Shown: positions 1 through 7,755, numbered from the stretch's first letter. The stretch: DNA of 64,000 nucleotides from Azospirillum sp. (GCA_027486405.1 JAIXPD010000024.1:62001-126000); one strand, 5' to 3'. Made by a program: numbers and translations. The notes: a model not told the origin generated them from the letters alone.

Positions 1-275
1 GGCAGAAAGTTGATCGACAGGCGGGCGTCCTGAAAGGGCAGGGCGGCGGCCAGTTCGATGGCCTTCACCCGGCAGGCCTGATCGAAGGCGTAGCGGTTGC
101 CGTCGTTGACCTGATCGAGAATCCACCCGGCCCCCTGACCCTCCACCCCACGCACCAAGGCTTCATGCGCCCAGATCGCGCCGGTCTGGACGTTCACGAT
201 GGGTTGGAACGCCATGGTGAAATCCAGAGCGAAGCGCTCGGCGCATTGGCCGCCGCAGGGTGTTTTGTCCGTCAT
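1..275 (-). CDS. EAL-domain protein (c-di-GMP phosphodiesterase family), C-terminal part cut off by window edge
   Basis: Reading leftward from the ATG at 275, the frame is open to the window edge (about 91 codons). It holds the start of an EAL domain: a FQPIVN strand around residue 36, then HEALVRG with the signature E-A-L, then FDQACRVKAIELAA and LSINFLP, the usual order in EAL phosphodiesterases that hydrolyse cyclic di-GMP. The EAL domain begins within 20 residues of the start, so there is no N-terminal sensor domain. A purine-rich ribosome site (GGAGAAGGAA) precedes the ATG. Catalytic residues further along lie outside the window, so activity cannot be judged. It is the downstream neighbour of the CoxL-like gene on the same strand. 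Confidence 0.8.
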   Translation of the reverse strand, partial: MTDKTPCGGQCAERFALDFTMAFQPIVNVQTGAIWAHEALVRGVEGQGAGWILDQVNDGNRYAFDQACRVKAIELAAALPFQDARLSINFL

Positions 276-383
276 GCCTGTCGTTCCTTCTCCCCAAACC
301 ATCCGCTGACGCGAACAGCGTCGAGAGCATTGCACATTTTGGACGCTGCGGCGACGGGTTGCGCCGCCGCACCGCCGGTCTGC

Positions 384-2726
384 TCAGGCCGCCGCCGCTT
401 GCGCCTTGGCCGCCTGGATCGCCGACCACACCGCGTGCGGGGTGGCGGGCATGTCGATGTGGGTGATGCCATACTCCGACAAGGCATCGACGAGCGCGTT
501 GATGATGGCGGGCGGCGCGCCGATGGCTCCGGCCTCGCCCGCGCCCTTCATGCCCAGCATGTTGGTGGTGCTGGGCACGCAGTTGAGCTTCACCGCGATG
601 GGCGGCATGTCGGCGGCGCGCGGCAACTGGTAATCCATCAGCGAGCCGGTCAGCAACTGGCCGTTGTCGGGATCGAACACCACCCGTTCCTGCAACGCCT
701 GCCCCAGCCCCTGGGCAACGCCGCCATGGATCTGGCCCATGACGAGCATCGGGTTGATGACCGTGCCGAAATCATCGACGACGCTGTAGCGCAGCACCTC
801 GACCACCCCGGTGTCGGGATCGACCTCCAGTTCGGCAACGTGGCAGCCGTTGGGGAAGGTGCTGGCGGGCGGGGTCCAGCGCGCCATTTCGGAAAAGGCG
901 ATCACCGCACCGCCATCCCCGACCGTGTTTGCGGCGGCGGCCGCCTTGGCGGCGACCTCCTTCAGCGACACGCTGCGGTCGGTGCCGACCACGGTGAAGC
1001 GGCCCTGGTCGAACTCCACATCGACGGCGGCGGTTTCCAGCAGGTCGGCGGCGATGGGGGTGGCGGTCTTCACCACCTTGGCCGCCCCCTCCGCCAACGC
1101 CGATCCGCCGACGGGGACGGAGCGCGACCCGCCGGTGCCCGATCCCCAGGTCACGCGGTCGCTGTCGCCCTGCACCACCTCGACATCCTCCGGCGCGACG
1201 CCCAGACGGTCGGCGAGGATCTGCTTGTAGGCGGTTTCGTGGCCCTGGCCGTTGGTTTGGGTCCCGATCAGCAGCACGACCCGCCCGTCGGCGTTGACCT
1301 GCACGGTCGCCTGTTCGGGGCCACCACCGGAGCAGGCCTCGATGTAGGTGGACAGGCCCAGGCCGCGCCGCTTGCCGCGCGCCTTCGATTCGGCCTTGCG
1401 CGCGGCCAGCCCGGCGACGTCGGCCAACACCAGACCGTCTTCCAGATTCTGCACGAAATCGCCGGTGTCATAGACCTGCCCCAGCGGGGTGGCGTAGGGC
1501 ATGGCGCTGCTGGGGATGAAGTTGCGCCGACGGATTTCGGCGGCCCCCAAACCGGTGACGCGCCCGGCGTGGTCGATCAGCCGTTCCAGCAGATAGGCGG
1601 CTTCCGGCCGACCGGCCCCGCGATAGGCGTCCACCGGCTGGGTGTTGGTGAACACGCCCTTGACCCGGACATAGAGAGCCGGAGTCGTGTAGGAGCCGAC
1701 CAGCATGGCCGACCCGGCGTCGGTCGGGATGAAGGGGCCGTAGTTGGACAGATAGGCCCCGAGATTGGCCACCGTGTCCACCCGCAGACCGAGGAAATGG
1801 CCATCGGCGTCGAGCGCCAGCCGCGCCGTGCTGACATGGTCGCGGCCATGATCGTCGGTGAGGAAGGCCTCCGTCCGCTCCGACGTCCATTTCACCGGGC
1901 GGTTCAGGCGGCGGGCGGCGAAGAGGCAGGCGACGTATTCGGGGTAGTTGAACAGCTTCATGCCGAAACCGCCGCCGACGTCGGTGGTCAGAACGTGGAA
2001 CTGGCTTTCCGGCAGGTTGAAGATTTTGGCGAATTGCTTGCGCAGGGAATGCACGCCCTGGCTGGTCACGTAAATTTGCAGGCGTCCGCTGTCGGCGTCC
2101 ACCGCCGCCAGACAGGCGCGGCCCTCCATCGGCGTGGCGACGACGCGGTTGTTGACGATCTCCAGATCGACGATGCGGTCGGCCTTGGCGAAGGCGGCCT
2201 CGACGGCGGCCTCGTCGCCGGTGTCCCAATCGAAGCACAGGTTGTTCGGCGCGGTGTCCCACACCAGCGGGCGGCCCGGCTCCAGCGCGGCGGTGGTCCC
2301 GGTGACGGAGTCGCGTTCGCTGTAATCGACCATCACCCGTTCGGCACCGTCGCGCGCGGCCTCCGGCGTTTCGGCCACCACCATCGCCACCGGATCGCCG
2401 ACATGGCGGGCGAAGCCCTTGCACAGCGCCGGGTGCGGCGTGCCGACATAGGGGGAGCCGTCGCGCTGCTTCAGGCCGGACAGACAGGGCAGCAGGCCCA
2501 AACCATCGGCGTCGAGATCGGCCACGGTGTAGACGGCCAGCACCCCCGGCACGGCCAGCGCATCGGCGCTGTCGATGGTCCCGATGGCGGCGAACGCGTA
2601 GGGGGAGCGCACGAAGGCGGCGTAGGTCTGTCCGGGCAGCGACACATCATCGGTGTAGCGGCCGCCCCCGGTGAGAAGGCGCGCGTCTTCGGTGCGCGGA
2701 ACCGCTTGGCCAATGCCGAACTTCAT
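384..2726 (-). CDS. Xanthine dehydrogenase-family molybdopterin-binding subunit (CoxL-like, form II)
   Basis: The 780-residue product is a full-length large subunit of the molybdenum hydroxylase family (aerobic CO dehydrogenase / xanthine dehydrogenase). Visible motifs are GGGFG at about 251-255, AYRGAGR at about 367-373, and GAGEAG near the C-terminus with the putative catalytic Glu at about 731. AYRGAGR marks the form II (CoxL-like) group; true CO dehydrogenases carry a Cys in an AYxCSFR loop, so CO oxidation is not supported and the substrate is unknown. Such subunits normally work with a FAD subunit and a 2Fe-2S subunit, but neither gene is next to it here. The upstream region is filled with palindromic repeats. 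A molybdate transporter lies 5 kb away. Confidence 0.88.
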   Translation of the reverse strand: MKFGIGQAVPRTEDARLLTGGGRYTDDVSLPGQTYAAFVRSPYAFAAIGTIDSADALAVPGVLAVYTVADLDADGLGLLPCLSGLKQRDGSPYVGTPHPALCKGFARHVGDPVAMVVAETPEAARDGAERVMVDYSERDSVTGTTAALEPGRPLVWDTAPNNLCFDWDTGDEAAVEAAFAKADRIVDLEIVNNRVVATPMEGRACLAAVDADSGRLQIYVTSQGVHSLRKQFAKIFNLPESQFHVLTTDVGGGFGMKLFNYPEYVACLFAARRLNRPVKWTSERTEAFLTDDHGRDHVSTARLALDADGHFLGLRVDTVANLGAYLSNYGPFIPTDAGSAMLVGSYTTPALYVRVKGVFTNTQPVDAYRGAGRPEAAYLLERLIDHAGRVTGLGAAEIRRRNFIPSSAMPYATPLGQVYDTGDFVQNLEDGLVLADVAGLAARKAESKARGKRRGLGLSTYIEACSGGGPEQATVQVNADGRVVLLIGTQTNGQGHETAYKQILADRLGVAPEDVEVVQGDSDRVTWGSGTGGSRSVPVGGSALAEGAAKVVKTATPIAADLLETAAVDVEFDQGRFTVVGTDRSVSLKEVAAKAAAAANTVGDGGAVIAFSEMARWTPPASTFPNGCHVAELEVDPDTGVVEVLRYSVVDDFGTVINPMLVMGQIHGGVAQGLGQALQERVVFDPDNGQLLTGSLMDYQLPRAADMPPIAVKLNCVPSTTNMLGMKGAGEAGAIGAPPAIINALVDALSEYGITHIDMPATPHAVWSAIQAAKAQAAAA

Positions 2727-2863
2727 GGTCGAACTCCCGCTGTCCGCGTTGGTTTGTTGGCAACCCCCGCGAAGATAGAGCGTGACCCGGCAAAGGGAAA
2801 CCCCGTGGCTGCGAATGGCAGGGTACCGAACTCAGGCACATGCGAGACGGAATCCGCAGCGAA

Positions 2864-3007
2864 AAGCCCTCTACCCCCCGGGGAGAGGGTTGGGTGAGGG
2901 GGCGTTACGCCCGCCAGGGCGGAGACATAGTCCCGCACGGTACACGTGGCGTGCCTGCGGCACCCCCTCAACCCAACCTTCTCCCCCGAGGGAAGAAGGA
3001 ATGGGCT
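2864..3007. repeat. Palindromic interspersed repeat with GGGTTGGGTGAGGGG arms
   Basis: Two imperfect inverted arms (2864-2902 and about 2961-3007) flank a roughly 60-base centre. The left arm has GAGAGGGTTGGGTGAGGGGG; the right arm is its near complement (CCCCCTCAACCCAACCTTCT). Both arms share outer AAGCCC/GGGCTT ends. It could fold into a long hairpin in DNA or RNA. Arms of this kind, related to CTCACCCTAACCCTCTCCCC, are a common non-coding dispersed repeat in proteobacterial genomes. It lies upstream of the CoxL-like gene and next to the repeat at 3047-3296. No coding sequence is supported here. Confidence 0.6.
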
Positions 3008-3046
3008 TCTCTTCCGATCTGCTGTCAACCTGCGTTCGTTGCCCCG

Positions 3047-3296
3047 CCAGGGCAATCGCTTGAACGAACGCTCATCGTCACGCAAACAAGAATGGACGCG
3101 GATTTCACGGACAAAAGGAAGGATTGCACGGATTTTCGACTCCAATTGCCTCCTGCACCCCGCCATGAGGTTTGTCGCAAGATCGCAAGCAGGGCAGATC
3201 TGGGGCGCGTTCCGCGAAATCAACGGAAAAAATCCGTGAAATCCGTGTCGATTCTTGTTTTGACCGGGTGCACGGTGCTTCAAGCGATTGCCCTGG
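3047..3296. repeat. Interspersed palindromic repeat, copy A (about 250 bp)
   Basis: This copy is bounded by a perfect 18-bp terminal inverted repeat: CCAGGGCAATCGCTTGAA at 3047-3064 and its complement at 3279-3296. Inside, the arms continue as imperfect inverted repeats (ACAAGAATGGACGCGGATTT on the left, its near complement on the right), with several CGGATTTCACGGA-like units. Related copies lie at 4987-5240 and 7441-7680. No open frame is shared by the copies, so this is probably a non-coding MITE-like or REP-like element. It could form a very long hairpin. It lies between the divergent CoxL-like and yedK genes. Confidence 0.8.
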
Positions 3297-3641
3297 TTGC
3301 CCCGCTGCGAATGGGCAGATTCTGCGCGGCATCGGGGCGGTGAGTGGAACGTTTGAAACATCGTGAAACGCTTTTTGGCGCGCTGTTCACCGGTTTCACC
3401 GCCGCATGGGCGCGGGTGTGGGGTCTCCGCATGGGAGGCTGTCCGGTTGGGGGCTGACGCGGTGGTGGCCGGTGTTGAGCGGTGGGGGAGCATCGGCGAC
3501 GGGGTTGGGATGGCTGGGTTGGGATGGGTTTGGGTATTTTAACCTATAGCATGAGTGAGAGTCCTGGCAACGCCAGGGTGAACCGATTCGGTCCAACGCT
3601 TGTCGCTGGCGCGGCGGTGGCAAGGTCGCCATAGTGCGGGC
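3297..3641. other. Non-coding leader region of yedK with a G-quadruplex motif and a small stem-loop
   Basis: No credible gene lies here. At 3501-3534 the plus strand has six GGG runs separated by 2 to 6 bases (GGGGTTGGG, then GGGTTGGGATGGGTTTGGG), which meets the usual G-quadruplex pattern. An AT-rich stretch (TATTTTAACCTATAGC) follows directly and could be a promoter -10 area. A short stem-loop, CCTGGC-AAC-GCCAGG, sits at 3563-3577 and would be in the transcript leader. The start of yedK is at 3642. Confidence 0.4.
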
Positions 3642-4403
3642 ATGTGCGGACGAACGATGCTCACCAGCCCGGTCAGTGCCCTGCAACGGATCTTCGGCGT
3701 GACGGAGCGGCCGAACCTGAAGCCGCGTTGGAACATCGCGCCAACGCAGGAGATCGCGGTGGTCCGGCGCAACGCGGATGGGCGGCGCGGCGGGGATGGC
3801 TGGTCGCTGGCCCTGCCGCGTTGGGGGCTGGTGCCGGGGTGGGCGCGGGCGCTGCCGACCGGCGCGCCGCTGGTCAACGCGCGCTCGGAAACCGCCGCCG
3901 AGAAGCCCGCCTTCCGCGACGCGTTGCGGGCGCGCCGCTGCCTGATCCCGGTGGATGGCTTTTACGAATGGACCGGCGCGGGTGGGCGCAAACAGGGGCA
4001 CGTCATCCGCCGCCGCGACCGCGCGCTGTTCGCGCTGGCCGGGCTGTGGGACCGCTGGAACGGACCCGCCGACGGACCGCCGCTCATCCCCCCGCTGGAG
4101 AGCGCCGCCGTGTTGACCACCGCCGCGAACGGCCCCCTGTCGGCGCTGCATCACCGGATGCCGGTGGTGCTTGATCCCGCCGATTGGGCGGCGTGGCTGG
4201 ATCCCGCCACGCCATTGCCGGACATCGTGGCGCTGATGCGCCCCGCCCCCGACGATTGGCTGGATCACAGCATGGTCGGGCCGCGCGTGAACGCGGTGGC
4301 CAACGACGATCCGTCCTGTCTCGATCCGCCCGCGCGCCCGGACGCGGCCCCGGACCCATCGCCCCAACCGTCCCCGGCCCATGCGCAACTCAGCCTGTTT
4401 TGA
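3642..4403 (+). CDS. yedK: SOS response-associated peptidase, HMCES/YedK abasic-site shield protein
   Basis: The 253-residue protein is a complete SRAP-domain protein. After removal of Met1, Cys2 (MCGR) forms a thiazolidine crosslink to abasic sites in single-stranded DNA, protecting them. Conserved residues seen are Cys2, WNIAPTQ near 30, WGLVPGW near 61, NARSET with Asn79, GFYEW with Glu109 and HHRMP with His170. The MCGR start at 3642 must be right because Cys2 is the active residue; an in-frame upstream start at 3600 would bury it. The C-terminal tail is Pro/Ala/Asp-rich. The last 23 bases overlap the next gene, suggesting coupled translation. Confidence 0.92.
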   Translation: MCGRTMLTSPVSALQRIFGVTERPNLKPRWNIAPTQEIAVVRRNADGRRGGDGWSLALPRWGLVPGWARALPTGAPLVNARSETAAEKPAFRDALRARRCLIPVDGFYEWTGAGGRKQGHVIRRRDRALFALAGLWDRWNGPADGPPLIPPLESAAVLTTAANGPLSALHHRMPVVLDPADWAAWLDPATPLPDIVALMRPAPDDWLDHSMVGPRVNAVANDDPSCLDPPARPDAAPDPSPQPSPAHAQLSLF

Positions 4404-4980
4404 GCGCGCCCCTTCAAAGGCTGTTCTTTTGGCGTGGGGGCGCGCCGCCGCGCTGATCGTCCTTGCCCTGATGGTGGGCGGTGCGGGCGATGCCGTGGCG
4501 CAGACCGCCGGGAAGGCCGCGCCCAAGGGCAAAACGCCGGGGATGGCGAACGAGACCATCAAGGGCCGAGCCAACGCGGCCGAGGGTGACTTGTTGGTCA
4601 TCGACGGCACGCCGATCCGCCTGATGGGCATCGACGCCCCCGATCCCGGCCAGAAATGCAAGAACCGCTACGGCCACGAGCTGGATTGCTTCAAGGTTGC
4701 CACCGCCGTGCTCGCCAACATGGTGAAGGATGAAGAGGTGAGTTGCACCATCGCCGAGAAGGACCGCAACGGCGAAAAGAAGGGCGAATGCCGGGTGCGC
4801 GGCGTCGATCTGGGGATGAGCATGGTGTCGATGGGGTGGGCGTTTCATTACGCCGGTCTGTCGGCGGTCTATCAGCGGGCCGAAGCCTACGCCCAAAGCA
4901 AGAAAATGGGCCTGTGGGCCGGGCAGGTGGAAAAACCCTGGCAATGGCGCTCCCGGATGCAGCGCGAAAAGGGGCGCTGA
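4381..4980 (+). CDS. Secreted thermonuclease-family (SNase-like) protein
   Basis: The 199-residue protein has an N-terminal hydrophobic segment ending in DAVA-Q (cleavage near residue 40), so it is probably exported. The mature part has an SNase fold signature: TPIRLMGIDAPD near 78-88, with Arg80 and Asp85 matching nuclease active-site positions. The usual DRYGR segment is altered to DRNGEKKGECRVR, so one catalytic Arg may be displaced, and nuclease activity is uncertain. Pairs of Cys at about 93, 103, 122 and 137 could form disulfides. It overlaps the end of yedK by 23 bases, which links two DNA-related functions. A repeat element follows its stop codon. Confidence 0.75.
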   Translation: MRNSACFERAPSKAVLLAWGRAAALIVLALMVGGAGDAVAQTAGKAAPKGKTPGMANETIKGRANAAEGDLLVIDGTPIRLMGIDAPDPGQKCKNRYGHELDCFKVATAVLANMVKDEEVSCTIAEKDRNGEKKGECRVRGVDLGMSMVSMGWAFHYAGLSAVYQRAEAYAQSKKMGLWAGQVEKPWQWRSRMQREKGR

Positions 4981-4986
4981 GGCGGA

Positions 4987-5240
4987 GCAATCTGCTTGAA
5001 CGAGCGATCATCCTCACGCAAGCAAGATTGGACACGGATTTCACGGACAAAATGAGGGATTGCACGGATTTCTGACCTCATTCGCTTTACGCATCCTGAC
5101 ACGAGGTTTGTCGCAGGTTCGCAACCTGGATGGCTTTGGAATGTGTTCCGTGAAATCCGTGAGAAAATCCGTGAAATCCGTGAAATCCGTGGCAACGCTT
5201 GTTCCGGTCGGGTGCACGATGCCTCGCGCGATTGCCCTGG
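4987..5240. repeat. Interspersed palindromic repeat, copy B (more diverged)
   Basis: This copy starts with GCAATCTGCTTGAACGA and ends with CGCGCGATTGCCCTGG, degenerate forms of the 18-bp terminal repeat of the copy at 3047-3296. The inner units are kept: GACACGGATTTCACGGACAA on the left, and on the right a run of AAATCCGTG units expanded to about five, against three or four in the other copies. It fills the gap between the convergent thermonuclease and LysR genes, where its hairpin could also stop transcription from both sides. No gene is supported in it. Confidence 0.75.
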
Positions 5241-5275
5241 GCGCTGAGGGTTCGGGGCTTGCGCTCCGTCGCCGG

Positions 5276-6133
5276 TCAGCCGCGCGCGGCGTTGCGGAAG
5301 GCGGCGGCGAGCGCGGCGAGCGCGGCGCGTGACCGGTCGTCGCGCACCCGGCTGTGCAGCAGGACCGGCAGGCGCGGCAGCAGCGGCAGCCGCAGCCGCT
5401 CCCCAACCTCCACCGCACCAAAGGGCAGCATGCGCGGGGCCAGCGCCGACACCCCCATCCCGGCCATCACCGCCGCCGCCACAGCGGTGACGCCACCGCC
5501 GACGAAAATCTCGGTCCAGGGGATGCCCGCCGCGTCCAGCAACCGACCGGCCATCACCCGCACGCCGCAGGGTTCAGCCAGCGTGGCCAGCGGCAGCGGT
5601 TCGTCGGGGCGGTGCTGCCATCCCGGCCCGGCGAACCAGCCGAACGGCTCGTCCACCAGCAACTCCCCATCCCTGCGCCCGGATTGCAGGCGGACGATCA
5701 CGCTGTCGAGTTCGCGTCGGTCGAAGCTGTGCAACAGCGGGCCGGAGGAGCCGATGCGGATTTCGATGACCAGTTCGGGATCCTGCGCGTTCATCCGGGC
5801 GATCAGGGCGGGCAGTTCCGGCCCGGCCACATGATCGCTGATGCCGATGGTCATCCGCCGCCGGGCGGTGGTGACGGCGCTGATGGCGCGGTCGTGCGCG
5901 GCCAGCAGCTCCCGCGCGTGGTCCAGAAACGCCGCCCCGCGCGCCGACAGTTCGACCGAACGCGGCGTCCGTTCGATCAGGCGGCAGCCCAAACGCTCCT
6001 CCAGCCGTTTCAGCTTCAGGCTGACGGCGGCCTGGGTCGTGCGCGTGGCCTCCGCCGCGCGGGTGAAGCTGCCCAATTCGGCGATGTGGAGAAAGGCGCG
6101 CACCGCGTCGAGATCCAGGGGGCGTTCCATCAT
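5276..6133 (-). CDS. LysR-family transcriptional regulator
   Basis: The 285-residue protein has the LysR plan: a winged helix-turn-helix at about residues 8-67 (LDAVRAFLHIAELGSFTRAA, then TQAAVSLKLKRLEERLG), followed by a periplasmic-binding-like effector domain. It is transcribed away from the tautomerase gene at 6247, the arrangement typical of a LysR protein controlling its divergent neighbour, so that gene is the likely target. The effector is unknown. An in-frame second ATG lies one codon downstream. The gene ends close to repeat copy B. Confidence 0.88.
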   Translation of the reverse strand: MMERPLDLDAVRAFLHIAELGSFTRAAEATRTTQAAVSLKLKRLEERLGCRLIERTPRSVELSARGAAFLDHARELLAAHDRAISAVTTARRRMTIGISDHVAGPELPALIARMNAQDPELVIEIRIGSSGPLLHSFDRRELDSVIVRLQSGRRDGELLVDEPFGWFAGPGWQHRPDEPLPLATLAEPCGVRVMAGRLLDAAGIPWTEIFVGGGVTAVAAAVMAGMGVSALAPRMLPFGAVEVGERLRLPLLPRLPVLLHSRVRDDRSRAALAALAAAFRNAARG

Positions 6134-6154
6134 TTCAATCCATTATCACTGAAA
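6133..6154. promoter_or_regulatory. Candidate LysR operator between the regulator and the tautomerase gene
   Basis: An interrupted inverted repeat TTTCA-N12-TGAAA overlaps the regulator's start codon. LysR proteins bind interrupted dyads of about this size in the intergenic region they share with a target. The 113-base gap to the tautomerase leaves room for two promoters. The assignment rests on position and symmetry only. Confidence 0.3.
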
Positions 6155-6246
6155 TCAACAGCCATAGCGTACCAAAATGATTGGCCGCTGCGTAGGGTGA
6201 TTGCGCCGGGAAACGCCCGGCGGCACCGCCACAGAGGGACACGACA

Positions 6247-6627
6247 ATGCCGCTTGTTCACATTTCCATGCGCGCTGGTAAGCCGGACAGCCACCGTCAG
6301 GCCATTTGCGACGGGCTGTACCGCGCCATGCACGAAACGTTCAACGTGCCGGAGGACGACCAGTTCATGGCGGTGACGGAGCATGAGGCCGCCAGTTTCC
6401 GCTACAGCCCGTCCTATCTGGGGGTGGCGCGCAGCGACGATCTGCTGTTCATCCAGATCACCGCCAACAACACGCGGACGCTGGAGCAGAAAAAGGCGCT
6501 CTACCGCCGGATCGTCGAGTTGCTGGGCGAGTCCCCCGGCGTGAGGCCGGAGGATGTCTTCATCAATCTGGTCGAGGTTGCCAAGGAAAACTGGTCGCTC
6601 GGCAACGGGGTGGCGCAGTACGCCTGA
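6247..6627 (+). CDS. Tautomerase-superfamily protein
   Basis: The 126-residue protein starts MPLVHISMRAG, so that Met removal exposes Pro as the catalytic base of the tautomerase superfamily (4-oxalocrotonate tautomerase, malonate semialdehyde decarboxylase, cis-CaaD). The length is about twice a 4-OT monomer, which matches the two-motif MSAD/cis-CaaD-like branch. Substrate cannot be assigned. The start is fixed by the catalytic Pro and lies just after a promoter region shared with the divergent LysR gene, which probably controls it. Confidence 0.8.
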   Translation: MPLVHISMRAGKPDSHRQAICDGLYRAMHETFNVPEDDQFMAVTEHEAASFRYSPSYLGVARSDDLLFIQITANNTRTLEQKKALYRRIVELLGESPGVRPEDVFINLVEVAKENWSLGNGVAQYA

Positions 6628-6634
6628 GAGAGCA

Positions 6635-6676
6635 CGCCCGGACGGCACCCGCGCAGGTGGCGGGGCCGTCCGGGCG
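6635..6676. terminator. Stem-loop between convergent tautomerase and rpe genes
   Basis: A perfect 12-bp inverted repeat, CGCCCGGACGGC at 6635-6646 and its complement at 6665-6676, lies between two convergent stop codons. There is no T-run, so it is a terminator-like or transcript-protecting hairpin rather than a classic intrinsic terminator. Confidence 0.5.
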
Positions 6677-6683
6677 GTGGTGG

Positions 6684-7337
6684 TCAGCGCAGGGCGCGGA
6701 TGTTGGCGGCGTAATGGTCCGGGCCGCCGGTGAAGGTGGCCGTTCCGGCGACCAGCACGTCGGCCCCGGCGTCGATGGCCAAACGGGCGGTTTCGGCGTT
6801 GATGCCGCCATCGACCTCCAGATCGATCGCCTTGCCCAGCGCGTCGATGCGGGCGCGCAGGTCGCGGATCTTCGGCAACTGGTTCATGATGAAGCTCTGC
6901 CCGCCGAAACCGGGGTTGACGGTCATCACCAGCACCAGATCGACGTCTTCCAGCACATGCTGGATCGCGTCCACCGGGGTGGCGGGGTTCAGCGCCACAC
7001 CGGCCTTTTTGCCCAGCGACTTGATGAGCTGGATGGTGCGGTGCAGGTGCGGCCCGGCCTCCGGGTGGACGGTGATGATGTCGGCCCCGGCCTTGGCGAA
7101 ATCGGCGACGAAGGCGTCGATGGGGGAAATCATCAGATGGACGTCGAACAGCTTGGCGCTGTGCGGGCGCAGGGCCTTCACCACGCCGGGGCCGATGGTG
7201 ATGTTGGGGACGAAATGGCCATCCATCACATCGATGTGGATGTAATCGGCACCCGCCGCGTCCACGGCGCGCACCTCCTCGCCCAGCCGGGCGAAATCGG
7301 CGGAAAGAATGGACGGGGAGATTTTGACGGCGCGCAT
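6684..7337 (-). CDS. rpe: Ribulose-phosphate 3-epimerase
   Basis: The 217-residue protein interconverts ribulose 5-phosphate and xylulose 5-phosphate in the pentose phosphate and Calvin pathways. It is a TIM barrel with the family motifs [10 protein letters not shown] at the start, [35 protein letters not shown] and LEVDGGIN, and includes the metal-binding His and Asp residues. Length is normal for the family. The start at 7337 gives [11 protein letters not shown]; longer in-frame starts would add an unrelated 21-residue extension. Repeat copy C lies about 100 bases upstream. Confidence 0.95.
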   Translation of the reverse strand: MRAVKISPSILSADFARLGEEVRAVDAAGADYIHIDVMDGHFVPNITIGPGVVKALRPHSAKLFDVHLMISPIDAFVADFAKAGADIITVHPEAGPHLHRTIQLIKSLGKKAGVALNPATPVDAIQHVLEDVDLVLVMTVNPGFGGQSFIMNQLPKIRDLRARIDALGKAIDLEVDGGINAETARLAIDAGADVLVAGTATFTGGPDHYAANIRALR

Positions 7338-7440
7338 GACGTGGGTTCCCTGGCAAACGGGTGAAAGGAGGGCGGTGCGAAACGCGCCTTCCCATAGCAC
7401 GCTCGTTTGCGCGCGGCCACGCCCGCATCGACACGGTAGG

Positions 7441-7680
7441 ACAATCGCTTGAACGAACGCTCATCGCCACGCAAACAAGAATGGACACGGATTTCACGGA
7501 CAAAAATGAGGGGTTGCACGGATTTTCTCCCCCAAACGCATCCTGCATCCGGTCACGAGGTTTGCCGCCAGATTGCAAACAGGACATATCTGGGGAGTGT
7601 TCCGCGAAATCCGTGAAAAAATCCGTGAAATCCGTGTCCATTCTTGTTTTGACCGGGTGCACGGTCCTCAAGCGATTGCC
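7441..7680. repeat. Interspersed palindromic repeat, copy C (240 bp)
   Basis: The ends are ACAATCGCTTGAA at 7441-7453 and its near-complement TCAAGCGATTGCC at 7668-7680. The inner arms are the best preserved of the three copies: ACAAGAATGGACACGGATTT continued by CACGGA on the left is matched by its perfect complement on the right, giving a 26-bp perfect inner stem. The centre contains TTTGCCGCCAGATTGCAAA, a small inner hairpin. It lies between the divergent rpe and modA genes, 34 bases before the modA promoter. Confidence 0.8.
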
Positions 7681-7713
7681 CCGTCGGAGGGATGGCGATG
7701 CGGCATTTGCGCT

Positions 7714-7755
7714 TTGACCATCGCCATCCTGCGCTGTATCTGTTTGGATATAGGG
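7714..7755 (+). promoter_or_regulatory. modABC promoter with a degenerate ModE-like (Mo-box) operator
   Basis: A good sigma-70-type promoter is visible: -35 TTGACC at 7714-7719, a 17-base spacer, and -10 TATCTG at 7737-7742. Overlapping the -10 is an interrupted dyad, CGCTGTAT at 7732-7739 and ATATAGGG at 7748-7755, whose halves match 6 of 8 when one is complemented. It resembles the CGnTATAT-N6-8-ATATAnCG boxes bound by ModE-type molybdate repressors, though it is imperfect. Repression by covering the -10 when molybdate is plentiful would be expected. It also supports the modA start at 7779 rather than any start upstream. Confidence 0.5.

Noticed and set aside
384-2726. Annotating the gene as true CO dehydrogenase large subunit
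   Set aside because: The active-site loop is AYRGAGR, not the Cys-containing loop of CO-oxidising enzymes, and partner genes are absent.
165-2897. Long plus-strand open frame opposite the CoxL-like gene
   Set aside because: It is antisense to a gene with clear domain motifs. Its His/Gly/Arg-rich composition is typical of shadow frames in GC-rich DNA.
3047-7680. CRISPR array
   Set aside because: The repeats are about 250 bp, kilobases apart, palindromic throughout and separated by genes. No short regular repeat-spacer pattern or cas gene exists.
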